A stretch of DNA of 64,000 nucleotides from Nocardiopsis terrae (GTDB lineage: Bacteria; Actinomycetota; Actinomycetes; Streptosporangiales; Streptosporangiaceae). Where the stretch lies: NCBI RefSeq assembly GCF_014651695.1, contig NZ_BMXJ01000002.1:682001-746000 (forward strand). Reading direction: 5' to 3'. Position numbers and translations under genes: made by a program. Under the pieces are notes generated by a model. That model had not been told where the DNA came from. It saw only the letters and a list, made by a program, of their open reading frames with translations, and made no database searches. Below, piece after piece: positions 56,952 to 64,000 of this stretch (within the stretch, counting starts at the first letter, position 1; the number at the start of each line of letters is the position of its first letter).

Positions 56952-57574
56952 GGCATCCACCTTTCTTGCGGTCTCTGGCCCATCCCGCAACCAAGATGTC
57001 CTATCCCGGGACGCTCCACAAGGCCTGCCGATGAATATTCGCCATTCGATGGGCGTGTCTCGACCAAAGGGTGCAGCAGTGCACCGCGAAAGGCCGCGGA
57101 ACTCACTGTCTTCGCAGTTCAGGCGAGTTTCCATTGTCATGCACCAAACACCCCCTCCCCGATGACCTGCAAAAACAAGACCTCCGAGGAGCAAAATCCT
57201 GGAACCCCGACATAACGGAGAGTGAGAATGGGGCCATTGTGGCCCAACGCACGGGGAGGCGACTCGGACTGCGGGGCGCCGATGACGGCGGCACGTATTT
57301 CGACGTCATGACGAGTAGACCACGAGGGACATCAAGGAAGGAAACACCACAGAACATACCTTCTCCGGCTTATCACCAGAAGAAGGACGATCACCCTGGG
57401 TGCCCGAAGGGAAACCGGGTTCCTTCGGGGGCATCGGCCTCACCCACCCAAAGGGGGAGGTTTCGGTCATGAACTAAAAGGCGTATTCAGCACGGCCCTT
57501 CGACCCGTGCCATTCACCGCGTGCCGCCCCCGGGCGCCCAGCGGTCCTGATCCGGCCCAGTAGGCCCCTCCACC
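56952..57574. other. 623-base gene-poor, AT-richer intergenic region
   Basis: No normal-length gene. GC is visibly lower than the surroundings, with many stops in all frames. A possible 27-codon ORF (57228-57311, plus strand, MGPLWPNARGGDSDCG start) has GGAG seven bases upstream, but nothing else supports it. A 10-bp stem with one bulge spans 57403-57429 (CCCGAAGG / CCTTCGGG core). A small RNA or the promoter of the mini-ORF could lie here. Confidence 0.45.
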
Positions 57575-58123
57575 GTGCAGACACCGCAGAAGACCCTCCG
57601 CCGTGCCGCGAACCGCTCCTGGTTCGCCACCGTCGTCCTCCTGGTCACCCTGGTCGGCGTCTGGATCGCGGCCGGGCTGGCCACCGGGGTCGGTGAACTG
57701 GACGAGCGGTGTTCGCACGGGATGGTCGGTCCGGGCGGATGGCACGAGGTGGAGCGGAGCTCCTACCCGCCCGACATCACGTGCGTCTATCCCGGCGGGG
57801 AGTCGGTATCCAGCGCCGGACCCCTGGTGTTCGTGTGGTGGGCCTGCGTGGTCCTCGTCGTGGTCTGCGCACTGACGGCGTTCGCCCTGGAGTTCCTCGG
57901 CCTGACGCACGAAGGTTTCGACGGTCGCTTTCCCGTCTTCGCCGCCGCCTTCCCCGCGCTGCTCGCGAGCCTCTACGCCTGCGTACTCCTGCTGGCCTTC
58001 GTCCCCACCCTCATGGACCCGAACAGATGCGGGCTCGGCACCAGGTACCTCAACGAGCGGGCGCGCCTCCACTACGAGCCCTTTCCGCAGCAGGTGACCT
58101 GCGCGGGAACGGCTTCCCGCTGA
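57575..58123 (+). CDS. Membrane protein gene, apparently frameshifted near its 3' end
   Basis: The frame gives 182 residues with helices at about 17-37, 88-110 and 118-145 and two extracytoplasmic cysteine pairs. It ends abruptly with CAGTASR. In the -1 frame the sequence continues from base 58108 as NGFPLTLVPSWVAALEWALLLATAVSLVGLLLQ followed by a basic tail ending at 58245, a clear fourth helix. One missing base near 58106-58108 (GCGGGAAC) explains this. The intact protein would be about 223 residues. The start is GTG at 57575. Family unknown. Confidence 0.65.
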   Translation: MQTPQKTLRRAANRSWFATVVLLVTLVGVWIAAGLATGVGELDERCSHGMVGPGGWHEVERSSYPPDITCVYPGGESVSSAGPLVFVWWACVVLVVVCALTAFALEFLGLTHEGFDGRFPVFAAAFPALLASLYACVLLLAFVPTLMDPNRCGLGTRYLNERARLHYEPFPQQVTCAGTASR

Positions 58124-58245
58124 CCCTGGTCCCGTCGTGGGTCGCCGCGCTCGAGTGGGCCCTGCTGCTCGCGACGGCGGTCTCCCTGGTGGGCCTACTC
58201 CTGCAGCGCCGCACCCGGGGTCGCGACAGCGGCTCGACGGTGTGA
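58108..58245 (+). other. Out-of-frame continuation of the preceding gene (fourth TM helix)
   Basis: Codons from AAC at 58108 to the TGA at 58243-58245 encode a hydrophobic helix and the positively charged tail QRRTRGRDSGSTV. It has no start of its own at a sensible place. It is best read as the displaced C-terminus of the upstream gene, through a one-base deletion, sequencing error or programmed -1 shift. Confidence 0.6.
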
Positions 58246-58561
58246 CCGGACCCGCCGTACGTCCGCCCGGCTTCCGCGCGGAATCACGCCGAACCGGAGC
58301 GCAGACAATTTCCAACCACGCGACACAATCCGACCAGCACATGAGAGAATGGGCGGACGCCCCACCAGGAGCATTTCATGCCTTTTCCTTTCCGCTGCCC
58401 CCGCACCCTCTCACAGGCACCCTGACCTGCGAATCCTCCAGCAACCCGAACCACACCGAGGCTTCGGTGCGCGAGATCCCCCTCTTTGGCCAGGAGCAGG
58501 AAAGGGCGGGTGCGCGCCCTCGAATGGGACACATTTAGGTTCATACATAAAAGGAGTTCTG
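58246..58561. other. 316-base intergenic region before the response regulator
   Basis: A 15-codon ORF (58378-58425, MPFPFRCPRTLSQAP) has AGGAG six bases before its ATG and could be a leader peptide, otherwise unsupported. AT-rich DNA at 58525-58555 (CATTTAGGTTCATACATAAA) probably includes the -10 region of the response-regulator promoter. Confidence 0.4.
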
Positions 58562-59284
58562 GTGAGTCCCCACCCCCCCTCGCCCGTCCGGCTTCCCCAC
58601 ACGGCCGAGGAGCCCGTCGCACCGCCGTCCTCGATCCGCGTCCTCGTCGTCGACGACCACGCCCTGTTCCGCCGGGGCCTGGTGTCGGTCCTGGACGAGG
58701 AGGAGGACATCGACGTGGTCGACGAGGCCGGAGACGGGGAGGAGGCCGTCCGCCTCGCCGCCGAGCTGCGCCCGGACGTGATCCTCATGGACGTGATGAT
58801 GCCGGGCTCCACCGGGATCGAGGCCTGTCCCCGGATCCGCGCGAAGGTCCCCGAGGTCAAGTTCGTGATGCTGACCATGAGCGACGAGGAGTCCGACCTG
58901 TTCGAGGCGCTCAAGGCCGGGGCCACCGGATACCTGCTCAAGGAGATCGCGGTCACCGACATCGCGCGCGCCGTCCGCTCCATCGCCCAGGGGCGGTCCT
59001 TCATCAACCCGTCCATGGCGACCAAGCTGATCGGTGAGTTCGCCGGTCTGGCCAAACAGGAGAGCTCCCCGCCCAGCCGACCGGAGATCCCCGAACTCAC
59101 CCCGCGCGAGACCGAGGTGCTGAAACTGCTCGCCCGCTCCCTCAACAACCGGGAGATCGGGGAACGGCTGTTCATCACCGAGAACACCGTGAAGAACCAC
59201 GTCCGCAACATCCTGGAGAAGCTCCAGGTGCACTCCCGGACCGAGGCCGCCATCTACGCCGTCCGTGCCGAGTACATCACCTGA
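58562..59284 (+). CDS. NarL/LuxR-type response regulator (orphan)
   Basis: A 240-residue two-domain regulator. The receiver has acidic pocket DD at 31-32, phospho-acceptor Asp77 in VILMDVMMPG, Thr105 and Lys127. The DNA-binding domain is ELTPRETEVLKLLARSLNNREIGERLFITENTVKNHVRNILEKLQVHSRTEAAIYAVR. GTG at 58562 is preceded by AAGGAG at good spacing. About 24 Pro-rich residues precede the receiver. No histidine kinase lies beside it, so its partner is elsewhere. Confidence 0.94.
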   Translation: MSPHPPSPVRLPHTAEEPVAPPSSIRVLVVDDHALFRRGLVSVLDEEEDIDVVDEAGDGEEAVRLAAELRPDVILMDVMMPGSTGIEACPRIRAKVPEVKFVMLTMSDEESDLFEALKAGATGYLLKEIAVTDIARAVRSIAQGRSFINPSMATKLIGEFAGLAKQESSPPSRPEIPELTPRETEVLKLLARSLNNREIGERLFITENTVKNHVRNILEKLQVHSRTEAAIYAVRAEYIT

Positions 59285-59329
59285 GCACCGGGCCGCCCGG
59301 CAGGCGCGGGAAGGCCGACGGGGGCGGGT

Positions 59330-59947
59330 TCACCCCCGTGGTGCCGCGGGCGGCGGGCCCGAGGGGCCGAACAGGAGCCCGGCACTGCGTCGGGTGATGG
59401 TCAGCAGATCGGCGTCCCCGAGCAGGGACCGGACCCCGGAGCTGTCCAGGTTCCCGGTGAGCGCCAGGGTGGCGATGCCGTGCACGATCGACCAGCCGGC
59501 CACCACTCCGGCAGCCGCGTCGTCCACCGGCCGGCCCTCCGAGGCCGTGGACTCCACCCCGGCGCGCAGTTCGCCGAAGGCCGCGGCCCGGGCTGCGGAC
59601 AGTTCGGGGTCGTCCTCGTCGAGCAGGGTCGGCGCGAACATCACCTGGAAGTGCGCCGGGTGGTCGGTGGCGAAGCGGACGTACTCGACCCCGGATTCCA
59701 GGAATCCGCCGCCCGCCTCCCGGTTGGCCCGCAGCCGGCGCGCCAACTCGGTGAACCCCTCGGTCGCCAGGGCGTTGAGGACACCCTCCCGGCTGCCGAA
59801 GTGGTACCTCGGGGCCGTATGGCTCACCCCGAGGTCGGCCGCCAGCGACCGCAGGCTGAAGGCGTAGGGTCCCTCCCGTTCGATGACCTCCGCGACCCGT
59901 TCCAGAACGGCGGACCGCAGGTTCCCGTGGTGGTATCCGTCTGCCAT
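59330..59947 (-). CDS. TetR-family transcriptional regulator
   Basis: A 205-residue regulator: MADGYHHGNLRSAVLERVAEVIEREGPYAFSLRSLAADLGVSHTAPRYHFGSREGVLNAL is the HTH, close to the class with a TetR_C_33/WHG-type ligand domain. The ATG at 59947 is the family start. Longer in-frame readings extend into non-coding DNA. It converges on the response regulator gene. Target and ligand are unknown. Confidence 0.9.
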   Translation of the reverse strand: MADGYHHGNLRSAVLERVAEVIEREGPYAFSLRSLAADLGVSHTAPRYHFGSREGVLNALATEGFTELARRLRANREAGGGFLESGVEYVRFATDHPAHFQVMFAPTLLDEDDPELSAARAAAFGELRAGVESTASEGRPVDDAAAGVVAGWSIVHGIATLALTGNLDSSGVRSLLGDADLLTITRRSAGLLFGPSGPPPAAPRG

Positions 59948-60168
59948 ACCCGAAACTATATCCTGGAAAGTTTCCACCGTGGAGATACGGTTGCCCCGCC
60001 CCGGAGCCCTTGGCGGCCCCGGCGCCGGGGGGTAGGCTTCCCCTGAACCGGCCCGCCCCGCCACAGGGGATAGACGCTTCGCCGGTGAGACTCGAGGCTC
60101 CGGTCCGGACGACCCCCGCCCGCACCAGGGAACAGCAGCACCCGCCCGACACGGCCAGAGCACGGGAA

Positions 60169-60196
60169 AGGGCCCGGTCCGCGCGGATCGGGCCCT
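60169..60196. terminator. 12-bp hairpin in the TetR-tRNA gap
   Basis: AGGGCCCGGTCC, loop GCGC, GGATCGGGCCCT (one G-U). The plus strand continues CCTCTTCTTCG. A possible second terminator. Confidence 0.5.
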
Positions 60197-60290
60197 CCTC
60201 TTCTTCGCGCCCCACGCCCCTCCGAAGGGTCGGGGACCGACGGGAACCGGGCCCCGGCGACTCCGGCACCCCGCCCCGACACGAAAAGAA

Positions 60291-60338
60291 GCGGCCCGCG
60301 CGGAGGGTGAACAGTGTTCACCGACCGACACGGGCCGC
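60291..60338 (-). terminator. Terminator of the tRNA-Ala transcript
   Basis: The outer stem GCGGCCCG / CGGGCCGC encloses an inner hairpin GGTGAAC-AGT-GTTCACC (60306-60322). Read on the minus strand it ends in TTCTTTTCG, a U-rich tail, ten bases beyond the tRNA. Confidence 0.7.
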
Positions 60339-60347
60339 CATCTTCGG

Positions 60348-60421
60348 TGGAGCTATGGGGATTTGAACCCCAGACCCCCTCGATGCGAACGAGGTGCGCT
60401 ACCGGACTGCGCCATAGCCCC
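60348..60421 (-). tRNA. tRNA-Ala, anticodon CGC
   Basis: A 74-nucleotide cloverleaf. Acceptor GGGGCTA pairs with TAGCTCC. The D arm is GCGC/GCGC, the anticodon stem CCTCG/CGAGG with loop TTCGCAT, so the anticodon is CGC reading GCG codons. The T arm is TGGGG-TTCAAAT-CCCCA. Discriminator A is followed by CCG, so the 3' CCA is not fully encoded. Confidence 0.95.
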
Positions 60422-60492
60422 TGAAGACGAGACAAAGCCTAGCAGGAAAGTTCGGGTGGTCCGAACACACACCGTGCGCCCGGGCCGGCAGT

Positions 60493-61197
60493 TCAGTCTC
60501 CGGCGGCCCGCAGCCGGGCGTCGGCGTACTGGTCGTAGACCTGGCTCCGGCGTTCGATGAGGGCGATGACTTCGGCCTTCCGTTCCGCCTCGCGCTCCGC
60601 CTCCTGCTCGGCCTCGCGGGCTTCCTCCGCCTGGGCCCGGGCCCGCAGGACGGCCTGGCGGCGCGCCCTGACCCGGGCCTCGCGGCGTTCGGCGTCGGCC
60701 TTGGCCGCCTCCCGGAGCAGGGCCAGGTGCCCGGTGAGCAGCAGAACCGGCGGTGCGACCACCCACCAGGGCCCCAGACCGAAGGCGACAGCCACGACGG
60801 TGGCGATGTTCAGCAGGGTGAGGACACTGGTGCGGCGTCGTCGGCGGGCGATGACACGGGCCCTGGGCTCGCCCGCGGGGCGGGGCCGGGGCCTCGGCTC
60901 CGCGGGGCGCCGCTCTCGCTCCGGCGCCTCCTCGGCGGCCATGTGTTCGCCGCTGAGGTCTGGCCGGGCCATGACCCGGGTCTCGGTGAGGTCCGGGCTC
61001 TCCTCGTCGACCGGGAGGCCCTCCGAGCCGTGCTCGGCCTCCTCGACCTCCTCGGCGGCCTCGGGGGCGCCGGCGTCCTCGTCCTCGCGGCGGAGGTCGT
61101 CGTAGGCGGTCTCCGCGGAGTCCTTCCGCAGCAGCATCGGGACGAGGACGATGAGCCAGACCACCACGATGGCCAGGTACAGAGGAGCGCTGCTCAT
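60493..61197 (-). CDS. sepX: Divisome protein SepX / gephyrin-like receptor GlpR
   Basis: A membrane protein of actinobacterial cell division that binds the gephyrin-like Glp and helps FtsZ-ring assembly. It is 234 residues: an N-terminal helix (SSAPLYLAIVVVWLIVLVPMLLRKD), an acidic cytoplasmic region rich in Glu, an Arg-rich stretch, two helices (about 125-162), then an Ala/Arg/Glu coiled coil ending QVYDQYADARLRAAGD. The arrangement and the moeA/glp, mogA and moaC genes nearby support the call. GAGGAGGG overlaps the start, and ATG 61197 is preferred to GTG 61200. Confidence 0.88.
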   Translation of the reverse strand: MSSAPLYLAIVVVWLIVLVPMLLRKDSAETAYDDLRREDEDAGAPEAAEEVEEAEHGSEGLPVDEESPDLTETRVMARPDLSGEHMAAEEAPERERRPAEPRPRPRPAGEPRARVIARRRRRTSVLTLLNIATVVAVAFGLGPWWVVAPPVLLLTGHLALLREAAKADAERREARVRARRQAVLRARAQAEEAREAEQEAEREAERKAEVIALIERRSQVYDQYADARLRAAGD

Positions 61198-61200
61198 CAC

Positions 61201-61592
61201 CCCTCCTCACGATGACGGCCACTGAACGTTGATCGACACCTCGTCGACACCGCGCCGCGTGTGACTGGTCGCCCTCCCGGGAGCAGAGACGTCTCCCGGA
61301 AGGACATCGTTCCCGGCCCCCTCGGACCGGGACGATTCCGTGTGCCTTATCCACGCGTTGCCCGCATCGTCAATGCGTCTATGTTCCGCACGGTACGACC
61401 CCGTGTCCATAAATGCGTCACATTCCGACCGGAGTGTCGCAAGATTGTGGACCATCAGTTTCGGTCGTCGCACCCTGCCACTTGAAATACCAGGTCAGGC
61501 ACCGACTGCGGAGCGCAGCGCCAATTCAACGCAAAGTAATGAATCATTGTGCTTAAAGAGGGGTTTAAGCTCCGAAGGCATCCGTGATGCTG
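61201..61592. other. 392-base intergenic region between sepX and the GNAT gene
   Basis: It is AT-rich toward 61380-61570. It contains an inverted repeat at 61551-61570 (separate entry). The promoter of sepX must lie in this stretch. A frame of 88 codons on the minus strand (61207-61473) lacks protein-like composition and is not called. Confidence 0.5.
61551..61570 (-). terminator. AT-rich inverted repeat after the GNAT gene
   Basis: GCTTAAA, six bases, TTTAAGC: perfect 7-base arms, 22 bases past the GNAT stop on the minus strand. It may be a weak terminator, or an operator for sepX given its unusual AT content. Confidence 0.45.
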
Positions 61593-62318
61593 TCATGACC
61601 AGTTCGGCCCCGGGTACGGCCGCGCCGGATCCCGCGCATCCCCACCACCGTTTGGGCCCTGTGGCCCCAAAGCGGAACCCGGGCCGGAACCCCCCTCACC
61701 AGGCGGACCGGAAGGCGCCCCGTCGTGCCAGCGCCGCAGGGCACCCCGGGGGACCTCCTCGGCGGTGAGCGCGTAACAGATGTGGTCACGCCAGTCCCCG
61801 TCGATGTGGAGCTGGCGTATGCGCACGCCCTCGTCCCGGAATCCCAACTTGGTGACCACGCGCCGACTGGCGCGGTTCTCGGGACGGATGTTGGCCTCGA
61901 TCCGGTGGAGTCCGACGTTGAAGAAGGAGTGGTCGACGGCCAGGGCGACCGCCGTCGGGGTGATCCCGCGCCCTGCGTAGGCGCTGTCGACCCAGTATCC
62001 GACCTGCGCTGACCTGGCCGACCCCCAGACGATGGCGCCGACGGTGAGCTGTCCCACGAAACGCCCCTGGTAGGTGATCGCCCACGGCATGGACAGGCCC
62101 TGGCGGGCTTCGCGGCGGATCGCCTGGAGCATCGCCAGGTAGGGGGTGAGTCCGGTGGTGCGCAGCGGCATCTCCGGGTAGGTGGGCTCCCAGGGCCGCA
62201 GCCACTCGGCGTTGCGGGCCCTGGTCTCCCGCATGACGGGGGCGTCGCGAAGGCGCAGCGGGCGAAGCGCGATCGGCCCCTCCTGAAGAGTGGCGGGCCA
62301 CCCCTGTCTGCGATTCAC
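61593..62318 (-). CDS. GNAT-family N-acetyltransferase (RimJ/RimL type)
   Basis: A 241-residue acetyltransferase of the Acetyltransf_3 class: ITLRPLRLRD-like start (PIALRPLRLRDAPVM), AQVGYWVDSAYAGRGITPTAVALAVDHSFFNVGLHRIEANIRPENRASRRVVTKLGFRDEGV. The C-terminal 40 residues are a Gly/Pro-rich disordered tail. The GTG at 62318 has GGAGG seven bases upstream. In actinomycetes this gene is conserved between sepX and the molybdenum-cofactor genes. Its substrate is unknown. Confidence 0.9.
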   Translation of the reverse strand: MNRRQGWPATLQEGPIALRPLRLRDAPVMRETRARNAEWLRPWEPTYPEMPLRTTGLTPYLAMLQAIRREARQGLSMPWAITYQGRFVGQLTVGAIVWGSARSAQVGYWVDSAYAGRGITPTAVALAVDHSFFNVGLHRIEANIRPENRASRRVVTKLGFRDEGVRIRQLHIDGDWRDHICYALTAEEVPRGALRRWHDGAPSGPPGEGGSGPGSALGPQGPNGGGDARDPARPYPGPNWS

Positions 62319-62572
62319 GTCCGTCCCTCCGAGGCCCTCTGCACCGTCCTGCGCGGATGCGACACCGGCCCTTGGCGCCTGCAGGAGCACCCTTCGTCGG
62401 TGACGCCTTCCAGTATTCCACTCCGACCGTGTGGGGTGGCGGCCGTCACCCCCACCGCACAAGAATCGGACGATTCCAAACTCCATTCACTCCTGCACCG
62501 AAATCCGGCCGAAGGTCAAGGAATTCCCTTCCCCCGGAATGCCCCGGATGTGATTCCGGTCATTGTCCGGTG

Positions 62573-63082
62573 TCATTCGGCCCGGGGGTGGTCCCCGCCC
62601 CGGAGTTGGTCCATCGCATGGCCCAGAACCGGTTCCAGCACGTCCATCCCGTCACGCACACCGCCTCTGGAACCGGGCAGGTTCACCACCAGCGCCCGGT
62701 GTCCGGCGCGTTCGGCCACCCCGGCCAGACCGCGCGAGAGGATCGCCGTGGGCACGCCCTTCTCCCGGCCCGCCGCACGCAGCGCCTCCGCGATACCGGG
62801 GATCTCACGGGTGAGCAGCGGGCGTGTCGCCTCGGGGGTGAGGTCCTGCGGGGTGAGCCCGGTGCCTCCGGTGGTCAGCACCGCGTCGACCCGCTCCGCG
62901 AGGGCCCGCTCGATCGCGTCGGCGACCGGCACACCGTCCGGCACCACCCAGGGGCCGAGCACCTCACAGCCCATGGCCCGGAGCCGCTCGGCCACCACCG
63001 GGCCGGAGCGGTCCGGGTAGACCCCGGCCGCGGCCCGGTTGGAGGCGGTCACCACCGCGACCCGGTGAACGGTGTCACTCAC
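62573..63082 (-). CDS. mogA: Molybdopterin adenylyltransferase MogA/MoaB
   Basis: Adenylylates molybdopterin before metal insertion by MoeA. It is 169 residues: VAVVTASNRAAAGVYPDRSGPVVAERL, VDAVLTTGGTGLTPQDLTPEATRPLL and ALVVNLPGSRGGVRDGMDVLEPVLGHAMDQL. The GTG at 63082 follows GGAGG and overlaps the moaC stop by 8 bases. The name MogA or MoaB cannot be separated by sequence alone. Confidence 0.93.
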   Translation of the reverse strand: MSDTVHRVAVVTASNRAAAGVYPDRSGPVVAERLRAMGCEVLGPWVVPDGVPVADAIERALAERVDAVLTTGGTGLTPQDLTPEATRPLLTREIPGIAEALRAAGREKGVPTAILSRGLAGVAERAGHRALVVNLPGSRGGVRDGMDVLEPVLGHAMDQLRGGDHPRAE

Positions 63083-63578
63083 CGCGCCTCCAGTGCCCCT
63101 TCTTCCCACCGGTCTTCTCCTCCACCCGCACCCCGGTGACCTCGGCCTCGGGGTCGAGCGCCTTGACCATGTCCACCAGACCGAGAGCCGCCGTCATGAC
63201 GCAGGTGAGCGCCTCCATCTCGACCCCGGTCCGGTCGGCGGTGCGCACCGTGGCGCTGACGTCCACCCCGCCGTCCGCGACCGTCAGGTCCACGTCGACC
63301 CCGTGCACGGCGATCGGATGGCACAGGGGAACCAGGTCGGGGGTGCGCTTGGCGCCCTGGATCCCCGCGATCCTGGCGACCGCGAGGGCGTCGCCCTTGG
63401 GGACCCCGCCCCCGCGCAGGGCCGCGACCGTCTCCGGGTTCAGCAGCACCCGGCCCGTGGCCGTGGCGGTGCGGGCGCTGACGTCCTTGCGGGAGACGTC
63501 CACCATGCGCGCTGCGCCGGACTCGTCGAGGTGGGTGAGGCCGGAGGGGTGCGCCTCCGGCTGAGGGCTGTCGGTCAT
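63075..63578 (-). CDS. moaC: Cyclic pyranopterin monophosphate synthase MoaC
   Basis: Second step of molybdenum-cofactor synthesis, from 3',8-cyclo-7,8-dihydro-GTP to cPMP. It is 167 residues, with THLDESGAARMVDVSRKDVSARTATA, GDALAVARIAGIQGAKRTPDLVPLCHPI and GVEMEALTCVMTAALGLVDMVKALDP, ending at the conserved KTGGKKGHW. It overlaps mogA and follows moeA/glp by 143 bases. Confidence 0.96.
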   Translation of the reverse strand: MTDSPQPEAHPSGLTHLDESGAARMVDVSRKDVSARTATATGRVLLNPETVAALRGGGVPKGDALAVARIAGIQGAKRTPDLVPLCHPIAVHGVDVDLTVADGGVDVSATVRTADRTGVEMEALTCVMTAALGLVDMVKALDPEAEVTGVRVEEKTGGKKGHWRRGE

Positions 63579-63721
63579 GGCGTGGGACCACTCATCGTCG
63601 TCGGGTGCGGGCTCGCGGCCCGCCGGAGCGGCCGACCGCGGGGACGCGGGGTGACGCGTCCCACGATGACGTTACCGTTCCGCTACGACAGCGGCTCAGC
63701 GGCCGGGCGCCCTCCCCGCGC

Positions 63722-64000
63722 TCAGCGGCCGGGCAGGAGCAGGACCTCCGCCAGCGCGCCCGCCGGGACCTCGGTGACCTCCTCCGGGACCACCAGCAGC
63801 CCGTTGGCGTCCGCCAGCGCGGACAACTGGTGCGAACCCTGCCGCACCGCGGGGGACACCTCGGGGACAGCGTCCGGCCCGGCGGCACCCGCCACGACGG
63901 CGCGCAGGTAGGAGCGGCGCCCCAGCGGTGAGCTGACCGGTGTGGTCAGCCGGGCCCGCACGCTCGGGAGGGGATCCGGGGCCAGACCGCGCAGGGCACG
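63722..64000 (-). CDS. Molybdopterin molybdotransferase MoeA / gephyrin-like Glp (C-terminal part)
   Basis: Only the last 92 codons are present; the gene enters from the right edge. RARLTTPVSSPLGRRSYLRAVV, then SHQLSALADANGLLVVPEEVTEVPAGALAEVLLLP is the MoeA domain IV beta-barrel, including the SHQLSALADANGL block. In actinobacteria the MoeA copy next to sepX/glpR is Glp, which links to the divisome as well as resembling the molybdenum insertase. Which role dominates cannot be read from this fragment. Confidence 0.9.
   Translation of the reverse strand, partial: RALRGLAPDPLPSVRARLTTPVSSPLGRRSYLRAVVAGAAGPDAVPEVSPAVRQGSHQLSALADANGLLVVPEEVTEVPAGALAEVLLLPGR

Larger units (their letters stand above)
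59948..60347. other. 400-base intergenic region between TetR gene and tRNA-Ala
   Basis: It holds two hairpins, one the probable tRNA terminator. The rest is GC-rich sequence. The TATATCC-like DNA at 59956-59966 next to the TetR start may be its promoter. No gene is seen. Confidence 0.5.

Noticed and set aside
56898..57194. Reading the WSWW frame as a 98-residue protein starting at 57194
   Set aside because: Upstream residues look random and lack a start signal. The ribosome site is placed for the 17-codon version.
61207..61473. An 88-codon minus-strand frame upstream of sepX
   Set aside because: Mixed composition, no ribosome site, falls in the probable promoter region.

Overview
The window is chromosomal DNA from a high-GC actinomycete. 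GC is about 70% by eye, GTG and TTG starts are common, and many genes overlap their neighbour by 4 bases (ATGA/GTGA). A conserved block from guaB3 through guaB, a ShbA/SigD-type sigma factor, groEL1, groES, tsaD, rimI, tsaB and tsaE to alr runs in the same order as in mycobacteria. Together with Hen1/Pnkp, SepX/GlpR and a PMT mannosyltransferase, this suggests Streptosporangiales, most likely a Nocardiopsis-like organism. The genus is inference. I see no mobile element, CRISPR array or prophage, and only one tRNA.

Layout. 1-3062: the Pnkp/Hen1 RNA-repair pair (pnkp runs off the left edge). 3127-7460: a small membrane protein, a helical-repeat protein, glycerol-3-phosphate dehydrogenase and an anchored lytic transglycosylase. 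7647-13506: guaB3, guaB, sigma factor, groEL1 and groES, with a CIRCE operator before groES. 13733-20914: a THUMP-like methyltransferase, a 712-residue coiled-coil rod protein, an MDR oxidoreductase, a secreted papain-fold protein and a lipoprotein. These five genes separate groES from tsaD. 20964-24902: the t6A/N-acetyltransferase/alanine racemase operon. 24992-27213: a membrane protein and a DUF6177 protein. 27218-36616: a ROK regulator diverges from a complete sugar-type ABC operon (Gfo/Idh/MocA dehydrogenase, RbsA-like ATPase, two permeases, binding lipoprotein, two TIM-barrel isomerases). A promoter and inverted repeat sit between them, and the first gene looks leaderless.

36699-48085: two orphan Roadblock/LC7 proteins, a Tat-exported beta-carbonic anhydrase, a TetR regulator, two tandem MHYT sensors without output domains, rsgA (preceded by a possible 18-codon leader peptide), tatD, a three-gene HTH/small membrane protein/oxidoreductase cassette, and metG. 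48357-59947: fused secDF, an AIM24 protein, rsmI divergent from a PMT mannosyltransferase, a cold-shock protein, tatB, a 17-residue Trp-rich mini-ORF in a long intergenic region, a frameshifted membrane-protein gene, an orphan NarL/LuxR response regulator and a TetR regulator. 60348-64000: tRNA-Ala(CGC), the divisome protein SepX/GlpR, a GNAT acetyltransferase, and molybdenum-cofactor genes mogA, moaC and moeA/glp (the last cut by the right edge). SepX/GlpR beside the gephyrin-like glp matches the known Glp-GlpR cell-division partnership.

The best leads for something undescribed are the WSWW mini-peptide locus, the rod protein with 7- and 18-residue repeats, the two-Roadblock and tandem-MHYT loci, and the short leader ORFs. 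All are read from sequence only, with no database search behind them.
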